Shown here in pieces: positions 1-8,998 of a stretch of DNA of 64,000 nt (within the stretch, counting starts at the first letter, position 1; every line of letters starts with the position of its first letter). This DNA comes from Paenibacillus sp. J45TS6. GTDB lineage: Bacteria > Bacillota > Bacilli > Paenibacillales > Paenibacillaceae. Under the pieces are notes generated by a model that ran no database searches, had not been told where the DNA came from, and saw nothing but the letters and a program-made list of their open reading frames with translations. The position numbers and the translations under genes are program-made. The stretch covers positions 124,001 through 188,000 of the forward strand of contig NZ_BOSJ01000005.1 in the NCBI RefSeq assembly GCF_018403285.1, written 5' to 3'.

Positions 1-858
1 CAACCAGGTATTCCACTTTGTCCTGCTGAAGGCGATGCGGGTACAGGAATGGTTGCTACCAATAGTGTCAGAAAACGCACGGGGAACGTCTCCGTAGGAA
101 CTTCCGTGTTTGCGATGATTGTATTAGAAAATGATCTTTCCGAATTACATCCGGAAATTGATATGGTAACCACTCCAAATGGCAGTCCTGTTGGAATGGT
201 ACATGCCAATAACTGTTCTAGTGATATTAATGCTTGGATGGGGCTGTTCCGCGAATTTTCTCAAGCGATGGGTTATAAAGTGGATACAGAAAAACTATTC
301 AGTGTCATGTTTAATAAGGCACTAGAAGCGGACCCAGACGGCGGCGGACTGCTAAGCTACGGTTATTTTTCCGGCGAAAATATTACAGGATTAGAGCAGG
401 GACGACCACTCTTTGTCCGCACCCCTGAAAGTAATTTTAATTTAGCTAATTTTATGAGAACCCATCTTTTCACTGCATTTGGAGCTCTTAAGATCGGAAT
501 GGACATTCTGACGAAGAAAGAAAATGTAGAAATCGACAGCATCTTAGCACATGGCGGTTTATTTAAAACTCCTCTCGTTGGACAGAAGATGGTTGCAGCA
601 GCACTGAATGTTCCTGTGTCTGTGACAAGCACAGCTGGAGAGGGCGGCGCATGGGGAATGGCCATTCTTGCATCTTACATGATTAATAAAGATACAGATG
701 AAAGCTTAGAAGATTTCCTGGACCAAAAAGTCTTTAAAGATGTTGTGGCCGAGGAAGTTCACCCGGATGAAGTTGATGTCAAAGGTTTTGAAATATTTAT
801 TGAACGATACAAAAAAGGTCTGGCGATTGAGCAGGCTGCTGTAGACAACTTAGCATAA
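1..858 (+). CDS. araB: L-ribulokinase-type FGGY kinase, 3' part only
   Basis: The reading frame is open from the first base, so the 5' half lies outside the window; about 285 C-terminal residues are visible. FGGY-family kinases phosphorylate a sugar or ketose using ATP; with araD and araA directly downstream the substrate is most likely L-ribulose. Visible family features are the glycine-rich GDAGTGM and GTSVFAM stretches, the [15 protein letters not shown] segment and the [12 protein letters not shown] nucleotide-binding loop near the C-terminus. araD follows after 16 bp, so the genes are co-transcribed. The family assignment is firm. Ribulokinase rather than xylulokinase is inferred from the neighbours. 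Confidence 0.87.
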   Translation, partial: QPGIPLCPAEGDAGTGMVATNSVRKRTGNVSVGTSVFAMIVLENDLSELHPEIDMVTTPNGSPVGMVHANNCSSDINAWMGLFREFSQAMGYKVDTEKLFSVMFNKALEADPDGGGLLSYGYFSGENITGLEQGRPLFVRTPESNFNLANFMRTHLFTAFGALKIGMDILTKKENVEIDSILAHGGLFKTPLVGQKMVAAALNVPVSVTSTAGEGGAWGMAILASYMINKDTDESLEDFLDQKVFKDVVAEEVHPDEVDVKGFEIFIERYKKGLAIEQAAVDNLA

Positions 859-874
859 AAGGGGAGGGAATCCG

Positions 875-1570
875 GTGTTAGAACAACTAAAAGAAGAAGT
901 GTTTCAAGCAAATCTCGAACTGCCTAAACAAGGACTTATTAAATATACATGGGGCAATGTAAGTGCGGTCGATCGTGAAAGCGGTTTGTTTGTAATTAAG
1001 CCCAGCGGTGTTGACTACGAAACGATGAAAGCTAGTGATATGGTCGTTGTTGATTTAGATGGCAACGTCGTGGAAGGTGAGTATAGACCATCTTCGGATA
1101 CTCCAACTCACGCAGTACTATATAAACATTATCCAGAAATCGGCGGCATTGTTCATACGCACTCTCCATGGGCAACCATCTGGGCTCAAGCGGGTCTTGA
1201 TGTTCCGGTCATGGGTACTACACATGCAGATACATTCTATGGTTCCATTCCCTGCGCACGATTCTTGACACAAGAGGAAGTTGACCGCGGTTATGAAGCG
1301 GAAACAGGACATGTCATCATCGAGACTTTTGAAAATCGGGGTATCGATATTATGGCAGTACCAGGTGTCTTGCTTAAGGGTCACGGACCATTTACTTGGG
1401 GAAAAGATGCAAAAACAGCAGTAATGAATAGTGTTGTACTGGAAGAAGTTTCGAAAATGAACTTATTTGCTAGAAACTTAAATCATTTTGCTGAGGAATT
1501 ACCGCAGCGCATTCTAGATAAACATTATTTGCGTAAACACGGAAAAAACGCTTATTACGGACAAAAGTAA
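875..1570 (+). CDS. araD: L-ribulose-5-phosphate 4-epimerase
   Basis: This 231-residue protein has the usual length for AraD, which epimerises L-ribulose 5-phosphate to D-xylulose 5-phosphate and so feeds arabinose into the pentose phosphate pathway in the cytoplasm. It belongs to the class II aldolase/AraD family. The zinc ligands are visible as the HTH pair at residues 94-96 (in [10 protein letters not shown]) and a third histidine in [11 protein letters not shown]. The conserved SSDTPTH segment lies at about 73-79. The start is GTG, supported by a GGGGAGGG ribosome binding site 6-7 bp upstream. It sits between araB and araA in one operon. Confidence 0.95.
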   Translation: MLEQLKEEVFQANLELPKQGLIKYTWGNVSAVDRESGLFVIKPSGVDYETMKASDMVVVDLDGNVVEGEYRPSSDTPTHAVLYKHYPEIGGIVHTHSPWATIWAQAGLDVPVMGTTHADTFYGSIPCARFLTQEEVDRGYEAETGHVIIETFENRGIDIMAVPGVLLKGHGPFTWGKDAKTAVMNSVVLEEVSKMNLFARNLNHFAEELPQRILDKHYLRKHGKNAYYGQK

Positions 1571-1645
1571 GTTAACTGAATCAAGGATATCGTTTTACTA
1601 ACTTGAAATTGATTTCACTATAAATAATTAGAAAAGAGGATTTAT

Positions 1646-3070
1646 ATGACAACAGTTAGCACAAAACAATTTTGGTTTGTTGTTGGTTCACAGCATCTAT
1701 ATGGAGAAGAAGCATTAGCTGAAGTAAAAGCTCATGCACAAGAAATGACGGATGCATTAAATAATAGCGGTGTTCTTCCTTACCCGCTGGTATTGCAAGA
1801 TCTGGCCGTAAGTGCAGATAAGATTACAGACATTATGAAAGAAGTTAACTATCGTGATGAAGTTGCCGGTGTCATTACTTGGATGCATACCTTCTCACCA
1901 GCAAAAATGTGGATTCGCGGAACAAAACTGTTACAAAAACCTTTACTTCATCTAGCAACTCAATATAATGAAAGCATTCCTTGGGCAACCATCGATATGG
2001 ATTTCATGAACCTCAACCAAGCTGCTCATGGAGACAGAGAGTACGGATTTATTAATGCTCGCTTGAACAAACAAAACAAAATTGTTGTAGGTTACTGGGA
2101 ACGTCCTGAAGTGCAAAAACAAATTGCAGAATGGATGGACGTAGCGGTTGCTTACAATGAAAGCTTCCATATCAAAGTTGCTCGTTTTGGCGACAACATG
2201 CGTAATGTAGGGGTTACTGAAGGAGATAAGGTCGAAGCACAGATTCAATTTGGCTGGACGGTTGATTACTTTGGTATCGGTGATCTTGTTGAGGTGATCA
2301 ATGAAGTTACAGAAGAAGAAATTAATGATCTGTTTGCTGAATATACAGAATTGTATGATTTTGAATACGGTACTTACAGTAAAGAAGATTGGGAAGCAAG
2401 TGTAAAAGTACAAATCAGCTATGAGATCGCGATCAAACGTTTCTTGGATCAAGGCGGCTACAATGCTTTCACAACAAACTTTGAAGATTTACATGGAATG
2501 AAACAGCTTCCTGGACTTGCAGTTCAACGATTGATGGCACAAGGATATGGTTTTGCTGGAGAGGGCGACTGGAAGACAGCAGCACTGGATCGTTTGCTCA
2601 AAGTCATGAGCCACAATAAGTCTACAGGCTTTATGGAAGATTACACTTATGAACTTACAGCTGGACAAGAGTCCATCCTTCAATCTCACATGCTTGAAGT
2701 AGATCCAACACTCGCTAGTAGCAAACCTAAAGTAGTCGTATCTCCACTCGGTATTGGCGATAAAGAAGATCCAGCTCGTTTGGTATTCGACGGAAAACAA
2801 GGAGACGGGGTTGTCGTATCTATGGCTGACTTCGGTACACACTACAAACTTTTGATTAACGAAGTTACTGCTTTTGAACCAACAACACCAGCTCCAAAAC
2901 TTCCTGTAGCTCGCGTGCTCTGGAACGTGAAACCTAACTTCCAAGATGGGGTTAAAGCTTGGATCGAAAATGGCGGCGGTCACCATACCGTTGTATCTCT
3001 AAACTTAACTACAGATCAAATTGTAACTTACGCTAAACTCGTAAACCTGGATTATGTAGTCATTAAGTAA
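1646..3070 (+). CDS. araA: L-arabinose isomerase
   Basis: The 474-residue product matches AraA in length and opens with the typical [12 protein letters not shown] segment. It interconverts L-arabinose and L-ribulose, the first step of the pathway completed by the araB and araD genes upstream. Metal and catalytic residues are visible in [12 protein letters not shown] (Glu), [10 protein letters not shown] (Glu), [11 protein letters not shown] (His) and NGGGHHTV (His) near the C-terminus. An AAAAGAGGA ribosome binding site precedes the ATG. The 75-bp gap after araD shows no terminator, so the gene is probably the last of the operon; a terminator follows 60 bp downstream. Confidence 0.97.
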   Translation: MTTVSTKQFWFVVGSQHLYGEEALAEVKAHAQEMTDALNNSGVLPYPLVLQDLAVSADKITDIMKEVNYRDEVAGVITWMHTFSPAKMWIRGTKLLQKPLLHLATQYNESIPWATIDMDFMNLNQAAHGDREYGFINARLNKQNKIVVGYWERPEVQKQIAEWMDVAVAYNESFHIKVARFGDNMRNVGVTEGDKVEAQIQFGWTVDYFGIGDLVEVINEVTEEEINDLFAEYTELYDFEYGTYSKEDWEASVKVQISYEIAIKRFLDQGGYNAFTTNFEDLHGMKQLPGLAVQRLMAQGYGFAGEGDWKTAALDRLLKVMSHNKSTGFMEDYTYELTAGQESILQSHMLEVDPTLASSKPKVVVSPLGIGDKEDPARLVFDGKQGDGVVVSMADFGTHYKLLINEVTAFEPTTPAPKLPVARVLWNVKPNFQDGVKAWIENGGGHHTVVSLNLTTDQIVTYAKLVNLDYVVIK

Positions 3071-3129
3071 TCATTTATTATTATCATAGAAATCTAGATA
3101 GGTAACAAAAAAAGTGTCATATATTTGCA

Positions 3130-3157
3130 GCCGTCCTATAAAAGGGCGGCTTTTTTC
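3130..3157 (+). terminator. Terminator of the arabinose operon
   Basis: GCCGTCCT and AGGGCGGC form an 8-bp stem with one G-U pair around a 5-base loop, followed directly by a run of six T. It lies 60 bp past the araA stop codon. Confidence 0.9.
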
Positions 3158-3215
3158 TGTGGGAGTCGATTTACATGTGAAAAGTGAAGTAAAACCTTTA
3201 ATTTCATAATAGTTT

Positions 3216-3238
3216 TGTATGCGCTTTCAAATTATAAT
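3216..3238 (+). promoter_or_regulatory. cre-like site next to a -10 box upstream of xynA
   Basis: TGTATGCGCTTTCA (3216-3229) matches the CcpA operator consensus TGWAANCGNTNWCA at all but one constrained position. A perfect TATAAT follows at 3233-3238, although no good -35 box is seen at 16-18 bp. A repressor bound here would block the promoter of the xylanase gene 160 bp downstream. The rest of the 326-bp gap between araA and xynA holds the araA terminator and nothing else recognised. Confidence 0.6.
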
Positions 3239-3396
3239 CTATCCGACAAGGAGGTGATTCAACCGATTCGAGAAATAGGTTCAGGAATTATGACACAGGC
3301 AGAATAGGTATGTTGCTATGGAAACAAAAAAACAACCAAGAAACTGCTGTATGTTGTAAAGCAAGAATGAAACAAAAATAGGTCAGGAGGTAGTTT

Positions 3397-4032
3397 ATGT
3401 TTAAAATGAAAAAGAAAGTTGGAGCGGTAATCCTTGCAGTGTCCATGAGTTTAGGAATATTTGCAGCAACCTCGAGTGCAGCAACCGATTATTGGCAAAA
3501 TTGGACAGATGGCGGCGGAACCGTGAATGCGGTCAATGGCTCTGGCGGGAATTACAGTGTCAACTGGAGTAATACTGGCAATTTTGTTGTCGGTAAAGGC
3601 TGGACCACGGGATCACCGACCCGTACTGTAAATTATAATGCGGGTGTCTTTGCTCCTTCAGGTAACGGATACTTAACCCTCTATGGATGGACTAGGAACT
3701 CATTGATTGAGTACTATGTCGTTGATAGCTGGGGCACATATAGACCGACGGGAACCTTTAAAGGGACCGTGACTAGCGATGGAGGTACTTACGATATTTA
3801 CACGACAACAAGGTACAATGCACCTTCCATAGACGGAACACAAACATTTACACAGTACTGGAGTGTTCGTCAATCTAAAAGACCAACTGGAGTTAACTCA
3901 GCGATCACGTTTGGCAACCACGTTAACGCATGGAAGAACGTAGGGATGAATTTAGGAAGCAGTTGGTCATATCAGGTATTAGCAACAGAGGGTTACCAAA
4001 GCAGCGGCAGTTCGAATGTAACCGTATGGTAA
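3397..4032 (+). CDS. xynA: Secreted GH11 endo-1,4-beta-xylanase
   Basis: A 211-residue precursor of a classic low-molecular-mass family 11 xylanase, which cuts the beta-1,4-xylan backbone outside the cell. Residues 1-28 are a signal peptide with cleavage near SSA-A. The mature part begins [13 protein letters not shown] and keeps the beta-jelly-roll motifs throughout. The catalytic nucleophile is Glu105 (in [11 protein letters not shown]) and the acid/base is Glu198 (in ATEGYQSSG), equivalent to E78 and E172 of the Bacillus circulans enzyme. There is no carbohydrate-binding module. AGGAGG lies 6 bp before the ATG. A cre-like site upstream suggests glucose repression; arabinose genes lie to the left. 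Confidence 0.97.
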   Translation: MFKMKKKVGAVILAVSMSLGIFAATSSAATDYWQNWTDGGGTVNAVNGSGGNYSVNWSNTGNFVVGKGWTTGSPTRTVNYNAGVFAPSGNGYLTLYGWTRNSLIEYYVVDSWGTYRPTGTFKGTVTSDGGTYDIYTTTRYNAPSIDGTQTFTQYWSVRQSKRPTGVNSAITFGNHVNAWKNVGMNLGSSWSYQVLATEGYQSSGSSNVTVW

Positions 4033-4104
4033 CACTTTAACCGAAAGAATAACATTACAGTTTATATAACGAAAAAAGAGGAAGTCTTTCGGCTTTGCAG
4101 GAGG

Positions 4105-4139
4105 AAAGTTATAGGTCCATGCGGCCTATAACTTTTTTC
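4105..4139 (+). terminator. Terminator of xynA
   Basis: A perfect 11-bp inverted repeat (AAAGTTATAGG / CCTATAACTTT) around a 9-base loop runs into a T-tract. It ends 25 bp before the next start codon, so it separates the xylanase from the lipoprotein gene. Confidence 0.9.
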
Positions 4140-4164
4140 TATACGGAAAAAAGGAGATAAGCGA

Positions 4165-5001
4165 ATGAAAAAGCGATCGATTTTCTTTTTATCATTATTA
4201 TTCGTTCTAATTAGTGCTTGTTCGCAAGAAAAGTCAGCAAAAGAAGAACATTTTGTACTCGTCGAAGGCGGGTCATTTCTAAATAAAAACTCCAATTATT
4301 ATGGCGAGAAAGTAACCGTCCCAAACTTCTATATGAGTAAATATGAAGTGACTCAAAAAGAGTGGGTGGAAGTAATGGAAAGCAATCCTTCTAATTTTAG
4401 AGGGGAACAATTACCAGTAGAAATGGTTAGCTGGTATGACGCGATAGAGTATTGTAACGCAAGAAGTGAAAAAGAGGGTTTGAAACCATTTTATAATATA
4501 GAAAAGAACAAAAAAGATCCAAACAATAAGAATGAAAATGATCCTATAAAATGGGACGTTACGATGAATGAGGGAGCTAACGGATACAGACTGCCGACAG
4601 AAGCAGAATGGGATTACGCGGCAGGCGGAGGACAAATGAGTAAGGGATACACATACAGCGGCAGTGATCAAGCAGATGAAGTATCATGGTACTGGAGAAA
4701 CGCAGGAGATAAATATTTATCAGGTGATTGGAATTGGCCTGCGATCGAAAATAACGGAACAAAGACAAAAGAAGTAGGGCTTAAGGAGCCTAACGAGTTA
4801 GGAGTTTATGATATGTCAGGTAATGTAAGAGAATGGTGTTGGGACTGGTATGAGGACCAGGACAATAGCAACTCTTTCCGTGTCGTGAAAGGCGGCGGTT
4901 GGATCGGGGATATTAGCAGTAATGAGATATCTTTCCAAGGTAAATTTGATCCAAATGGATTTGGGGCTGATCAAGGATTTCGTGTTGTTCGGGGCGAGTA
5001 A
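4165..5001 (+). CDS. Lipoprotein with formylglycine-generating-enzyme-like (SUMF1) domain
   Basis: A 278-residue protein whose N-terminus is a lipoprotein signal (hydrophobic residues 6-16, lipobox ISAC, Cys19), so it should be anchored on the outer face of the membrane. The rest is an FGE-sulfatase/SUMF1 domain: VEGGSFL, the YEVTQKEW segment, PVEMVSWYDAIEYCNA, GYRLPTEAEWDYAA, NELGVYDMSGNVREWCWDWY and a C-terminal GFRVVRG. True formylglycine-generating enzymes use a cysteine pair after the RG(G)S/W turn; here the GGGWIGDISSNE region has none. It is therefore probably not a sulfatase activator, but the true role is unknown. No sulfatase gene is nearby. A GGAG ribosome binding site is present. 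Confidence 0.85.
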   Translation: MKKRSIFFLSLLFVLISACSQEKSAKEEHFVLVEGGSFLNKNSNYYGEKVTVPNFYMSKYEVTQKEWVEVMESNPSNFRGEQLPVEMVSWYDAIEYCNARSEKEGLKPFYNIEKNKKDPNNKNENDPIKWDVTMNEGANGYRLPTEAEWDYAAGGGQMSKGYTYSGSDQADEVSWYWRNAGDKYLSGDWNWPAIENNGTKTKEVGLKEPNELGVYDMSGNVREWCWDWYEDQDNSNSFRVVKGGGWIGDISSNEISFQGKFDPNGFGADQGFRVVRGE

Positions 5002-5133
5002 GACGCTGCTACACGAAGTCTATGCAATTAAAATGAACCTGGAATATTAAGGTGAGAAAATCAAAGTGCTTCTTTTAACAGGAATTAAACAATATTGATC
5101 TGCTCGAAGTCAAAAGAGTATTGAAATGTCGGT

Positions 5134-5175
5134 ATTAATTTACTGTACAAATGCTTCCCTCTTACGTAAATTAAT
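5134..5175. repeat. Inverted repeat upstream of the MazF-like gene
   Basis: ATTAATTTAC (5134-5143) and GTAAATTAAT (5166-5175) are perfect 10-bp inverted arms separated by 22 bp. The second arm ends 34 bp before the start codon of the next gene. It could be an operator pair or an RNA hairpin in the leader; there is no T-run after it. The rest of the gap 5002-5209 shows nothing recognisable. Confidence 0.45.
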
Positions 5176-5209
5176 GAGTAAGTAAAAGTCATCATAGAGA
5201 GGGATCAAT

Positions 5210-5554
5210 ATGTCAAAGATGAAACGGGGAGAAATTTGGTCAGGACTTTCGCACACACGTGATTACGTAGTAACTCAGTTAATTGTGACACGTGAGGAAA
5301 CGGAAGATGAGGAAGGACCGGAGATCGTAACAGTTCAATTTTTGCGTGGAAAATCTAATCATATTCTCGAAGTAGAAGTGGATGGTCAAGCAATAGGTGC
5401 GGATCGTGCTGTCGTTATGTTAAATACAATGAATACGATACCCATATCTAATCTAAAGGAAAAGATCGGATGTTTGTCTCCTGAGGACCTGAAGAAAGTT
5501 TTATCAACCATCGTCAATGTTATGTTTGATTTCAGTCGTGAGCTTAAAAAATAG
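5210..5554 (+). CDS. MazF/PemK-like small protein
   Basis: The 114-residue protein begins KMKRGEIW, like the N-terminus of MazF-type ribonucleases. It ends with a segment (RAVVMLNTMNTIPISNLKEK, then a Leu-Ser-Pro-Glu-Asp helix) that parallels the MazF pattern of a hydrophobic strand, a TI-x-K turn and a C-terminal helix. The middle is divergent: the usual RPVLVIQ strand is replaced by YVVTQLIVTREE, followed by an acidic loop. No antitoxin gene lies immediately upstream, so this is either an orphan or a domesticated member. The assignment rests on pattern only. A good AGAGAGGGAT ribosome binding site precedes the ATG. Confidence 0.5.
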   Translation: MSKMKRGEIWSGLSHTRDYVVTQLIVTREETEDEEGPEIVTVQFLRGKSNHILEVEVDGQAIGADRAVVMLNTMNTIPISNLKEKIGCLSPEDLKKVLSTIVNVMFDFSRELKK

Positions 5555-5563
5555 TATGTTGAA

Positions 5564-5586
5564 AAGTCGCTGTTGGCGGCTTTTTC
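5564..5586 (+). terminator. Terminator of the MazF-like gene
   Basis: AGTCGC and GCGGCT form a short stem with one G-U pair, followed by TTTTT, 10 bp past the stop codon. Very similar modules occur at about 39.5 and 54.8 kb. Confidence 0.75.
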
Positions 5587-5621
5587 TTCTTGACGAATAG
5601 GTTCATACTTAGCACAATGGT

Positions 5622-5654
5622 AAAAGGCTGCCGGAACACGGCAGCCTTTTAAGC
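5622..5654. terminator. Second, symmetrical terminator hairpin
   Basis: AAAAGGCTGCCG and CGGCAGCCTTTT form a perfect 12-bp stem around GAACA, so it can act in either direction. It lies between the MazF-like gene and the response regulator gene. Confidence 0.85.
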
Positions 5655-5714
5655 GAGTTTGATGAAGTCACCTGGATTTTTAATAATATAGAAGAGAAAA
5701 AGAGGGACCCATTA

Positions 5715-6356
5715 ATGGACACCACGAAAACCCAAGTTCTGGTGGTTGATGACCACGCACAGGCAAGGAACGCAATATGTGAGATGTTAGGATCAGTGGA
5801 GAGATTTGAAGTCATTGGTGTAGCCACCAGCGGTTTACAAGCTATCGAATTTGTGGAACGGAAGCTTCCAGATCTTATTCTTATGGATATTGAAATGCCC
5901 GAACTGAATGGGTTTGAAGCCACAAGACATATTAAAGCGCGTTATCCCTTTATTAAGATCGTTTTGGTTACGGTATCTGTTGATATGTTGAATCTGCTTG
6001 AAGCACTTAAATACGGGGCTCAAGGTTATCTGCTTAAGAACCTCAATCAATCCACTTCGCTCGAATATTTAGACTGCGTAATGAATGAAGCAGCACCTCT
6101 AAGTAGAGAACTAGCATACGAAATTTTGAAAGAAGTGCATATTACAGAAAGAAAGGAAACGATAACTCACCTTACCTCAAGAGAGCGGGATATTTTATAT
6201 GAAGTGGCTAGAGGTTTAACGAATAAAGAGATTGCTTTAAGATATGAAATTTCGGAATATACGGTAAAAAATCATCTTAAGAATATACTGCAAAAGCTTC
6301 AAGTTCAAAATAGAGTCCAACTCACCCGGTATGCTGTGGAGCAAGGACTTATCTAA
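5715..6356 (+). CDS. NarL/LuxR-type response regulator, orphan
   Basis: A 213-residue two-domain regulator. Residues 1-125 form a receiver domain with the acidic pair Asp12-Asp13, the phospho-acceptor Asp58 in LILMDIEMPE, and the conserved Lys in YLLKN. Residues 150-213 form a LuxR-type helix-turn-helix (LTSRERDILYEVARGLTNKEI, then the recognition helix YTVKNHLKNILQKL). Such proteins bind DNA as dimers once phosphorylated by a sensor kinase. No kinase gene is adjacent, so it is an orphan here. It lies 230 bp upstream of the cytochrome bd operon on the same strand, so control of cyd is possible but unproven. Confidence 0.93.
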   Translation: MDTTKTQVLVVDDHAQARNAICEMLGSVERFEVIGVATSGLQAIEFVERKLPDLILMDIEMPELNGFEATRHIKARYPFIKIVLVTVSVDMLNLLEALKYGAQGYLLKNLNQSTSLEYLDCVMNEAAPLSRELAYEILKEVHITERKETITHLTSRERDILYEVARGLTNKEIALRYEISEYTVKNHLKNILQKLQVQNRVQLTRYAVEQGLI

Positions 6357-6462
6357 GGCAATGCTATGATTTTTGATTTATTTTAGTAAAGCGGCATGTT
6401 AATTTGGTCATGTTCTATAAAAAGATATGATGAAGGTCACTACCTGTCAAAGTAAGTAATTT

Positions 6463-6552
6463 ATTTCACAAAGTTGTCATTTCATTGTCAGCTATTTGTC
6501 AATTCTTATCCCCCTATCGAGCCATGTGTGATTCTTCACTCCTAGGTATAAT
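6463..6552 (+). promoter_or_regulatory. Tandem TTGTCA repeats and -10 box upstream of cydA
   Basis: Three identical TTGTCA hexamers start at 6474, 6485 and 6496, exactly 11 bp apart, and a weaker ATTTCA sits at 6463 in the same phase. Direct repeats with an 11-bp period are the usual footprint of OmpR/PhoB-class regulators binding head-to-tail on one face of DNA. A TATAAT lies at 6547-6552 with no good -35 box, fitting an activator-dependent promoter. Which regulator binds is unknown; ResD, PhoP and Rex are the known types for cyd or related genes in Bacillus. This accounts for most of the 232-bp gap. Confidence 0.55.
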
Positions 6553-6588
6553 GTTGTAGTTATTCACACTAGAAGGGAGTAGTACATC

Positions 6589-7998
6589 ATGGATGTGCTT
6601 GATTTAGCAAGGATTCAGTTTGCTACAACTACAATTCTGCACTTTGTATTTGTGCCGATATCCATTGGATTATCTTTGATGATAGCCATTATGGAAACCA
6701 TGTACGTCGTGCGCAAAAAAGAAATGTACAAAAAAATGGCTAAATTCTGGGGACATTTTCTTCTGATCAACTTCGCACTCGGAGTGGTAACCGGTATTTT
6801 ACAAGAATTTCAATTTGGAATGAACTGGTCGGAATTCTCACGATTTGTTGGCGATGTATTTGGTACACCGCTTGCGATTGAAGCTTTGCTTGCTTTTTTT
6901 CTGGAATCCACATTTATCGGACTCTGGGTATTTGGATGGAATAAACTTCCTAAGAAACTGCATTTGATGTGTATGTGGCTCGTAGCCATCGGTACAATGC
7001 TCTCTGGATTCTGGATCTTGACGGCGAATTCTTTCATGCAGCATCCCGTTGGATATGAAGTAATTGACGGAAGAGCACAAATGACAGATTTCTGGGCAGT
7101 AATTACGAACGGACAAGTATTGTGGGAGTTCCCTCATACTATTTTTGCTGCGTTTGCAACTAGTGGATTCTTGGTTGCAGGTATTAGTGCTTGGAAACTT
7201 CTTCGCAAAAAAGACGTGGAGTTTTTTAAATCTTCATTTACTACAGCAGTTATCATCGCTGGGATTTCCTCGATGTGTGTAGCGATGTTCGGTCATGGAC
7301 AAGCTCAATATCTTGTTGAAACACAGCCTATGAAAATGGCAGCAAGTGAAGCACTTTGGGAAACGAGTGATGATCCTGCTCCTTGGACTGTATTCGCTCT
7401 GATCGATACAGAAAATCAAGAAAATAAATTTGAACTTAACATTCCTTATATGCTGAGCTTCTTGTCTTACAATAAATTTTCCGGCTCCGTACAAGGAATG
7501 AATGAACTGCAGGCACAATATGAAGAAACTTATGGACCAGGTGATTACATACCGCCTGTTCGAACAACATTCTGGAGTTTCAGAATTATGGTTGCCAGCG
7601 GAACTGCGATGATTCTGCTTTCATTTTACGGTATTTATCTTGCGATGCGCAAACGTCTCGATCAAGCACGTCCTTGGTACCTGAAATTAATGCTTTGGTC
7701 GATTGCACTGCCATTTATCGGTAACACTGCTGGATGGATTATGACAGAAATTGGTCGCCAACCTTGGACCGTTTTTGGTCTGTTAACAATTGAAGACTCT
7801 GTATCCACTTCTGTCACTAGTAATCAGGTTCTGTTCTCTGTCATTTCCTTTACGAGTCTGTACCTAATCTTACTAGGTGTTTTAGCATTCCTGTTCGTGC
7901 GTGAAGCTCGTAAGAGTCCTTATCAGGATGACAATGCAATACCGACGATAGAGGATCCATATACACATCAAGGGAGAGATCGTCATGTCACTGAATGA
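6589..7998 (+). CDS. cydA: Cytochrome bd quinol oxidase subunit I
   Basis: A 469-residue integral membrane protein with about nine hydrophobic segments, the length of the Bacillus subunit. The bd oxidase transfers electrons from quinol to oxygen with high affinity and without proton pumping. Haem ligand positions are visible: His18 (TTTILHFVF), His183 (WEFPHTIF) and Met385 (AGWIMTEIGRQPW); the conserved acidic pair is Glu98 and Glu106. The quinol-binding loop lacks the long insertion of the E. coli type. GAAGGGAG precedes the ATG. It overlaps cydB by 14 bp, so the two are translationally coupled. Confidence 0.97.
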   Translation: MDVLDLARIQFATTTILHFVFVPISIGLSLMIAIMETMYVVRKKEMYKKMAKFWGHFLLINFALGVVTGILQEFQFGMNWSEFSRFVGDVFGTPLAIEALLAFFLESTFIGLWVFGWNKLPKKLHLMCMWLVAIGTMLSGFWILTANSFMQHPVGYEVIDGRAQMTDFWAVITNGQVLWEFPHTIFAAFATSGFLVAGISAWKLLRKKDVEFFKSSFTTAVIIAGISSMCVAMFGHGQAQYLVETQPMKMAASEALWETSDDPAPWTVFALIDTENQENKFELNIPYMLSFLSYNKFSGSVQGMNELQAQYEETYGPGDYIPPVRTTFWSFRIMVASGTAMILLSFYGIYLAMRKRLDQARPWYLKLMLWSIALPFIGNTAGWIMTEIGRQPWTVFGLLTIEDSVSTSVTSNQVLFSVISFTSLYLILLGVLAFLFVREARKSPYQDDNAIPTIEDPYTHQGRDRHVTE

Positions 7999-8998
7999 TT
8001 TATGGTTTTTACTGATTTCTGTTCTTTTTGTAGGTTTTTTCTTTCTCGAAGGATTTGATTTTGGTGTGGGCATGTCTCTTGGTTTCTTGCCTCGAAATGA
8101 TACGGAAAAAAGAATGCTGATTGGTACGATTGGCCCATTCTGGGATGCAAATGAAGTATGGTTAATTACCGCCGTCGGAGCCATGTTTGCTGCATTTCCA
8201 CATTGGTACTCTACTCTGCTCAGCGGTTATTATTTATTTTTTACATTCATTCTTCTTGGACTTATTTTGCGCGGAGTAGCTTTTGAATTTCGTCACAAGA
8301 TGTCAAGTAATGGATGGAAAAAAACATGGGATATTAGTATCATGATCGGAAGCTTAGCAACACCATTCCTAATGGGTATGATTCTTGCCGGCATTGTTCA
8401 AGGTGTACCCATTGGTAGTGATATGAATATTGCAATCGAAGGAAGAAATCTGGTAAATCTCTTTACCGTATGGGCTGGTCTTGCAGTGGTTATGTTATGT
8501 CTGCTTCACGGACTTGTCTTCATTTCCCTGCGTACAGAAGGGGAACTCAGAGAACGTTCACGTAAATATGCATTAATTACGCTGCCGATCACAGCAGTAT
8601 TTCTTGCTGTGTTGGCACTTCTTGCTTCTAGCTCCACGGATCTGTATACAAAACGCGGCGGCTGGCTCATCGCAGCAATTATTCTAGGCGTTGTAATTTT
8701 TGTACTGGCTGCATTATTTTTACGAAAAAAACTAGAGAAACAAAGCTTTATCGCGACAAGCCTTCTTGTTGTACTCACTTTTGCTACTTTGTTTATTGGA
8801 CTGTTTCCACGTGTAATGGTTAGCTCTTTAGACAGTGCCTTCGATCTTACCATCTACAACGCGGTATCTGGTCCGTATACTTTGAAATCGATGACGATAG
8901 TGGCCGCTATTTTCCTTCCATTCGTACTCGGTTATCAGTGCTGGAGCTATTATGTATTCCGTAAAAGAGTATCTGAGAAGGAGCTTGCGGAGCACTAA
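7985..8998 (+). CDS. cydB: Cytochrome bd quinol oxidase subunit II
   Basis: A 337-residue, multi-spanning membrane protein pairing with CydA. Diagnostic features are the N-terminal FLEGFDFGVGM segment, GPFWDANEVWLITAVGAMFAAFP, and LILRGVAFEFRHK. Eight or nine hydrophobic segments are seen. The start is the ATG inside the cydA 3' end, with GGGAGA upstream. Its stop codon overlaps the cydD start (TAATG), so the four genes form a tightly coupled operon. Confidence 0.97.
   Translation: MSLNDLWFLLISVLFVGFFFLEGFDFGVGMSLGFLPRNDTEKRMLIGTIGPFWDANEVWLITAVGAMFAAFPHWYSTLLSGYYLFFTFILLGLILRGVAFEFRHKMSSNGWKKTWDISIMIGSLATPFLMGMILAGIVQGVPIGSDMNIAIEGRNLVNLFTVWAGLAVVMLCLLHGLVFISLRTEGELRERSRKYALITLPITAVFLAVLALLASSSTDLYTKRGGWLIAAIILGVVIFVLAALFLRKKLEKQSFIATSLLVVLTFATLFIGLFPRVMVSSLDSAFDLTIYNAVSGPYTLKSMTIVAAIFLPFVLGYQCWSYYVFRKRVSEKELAEH

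Noticed and set aside
2489-2986. Long minus-strand frame within araA
   Set aside because: Shadow of a well-supported gene on the opposite strand; composition is not protein-like.
6521-6580. Possible Rex operator (TGTGATTCTTCACT) near the cyd promoter
   Set aside because: The half-site spacing is 4 bp instead of the 6 bp of Rex sites, and the ends are not symmetrical.
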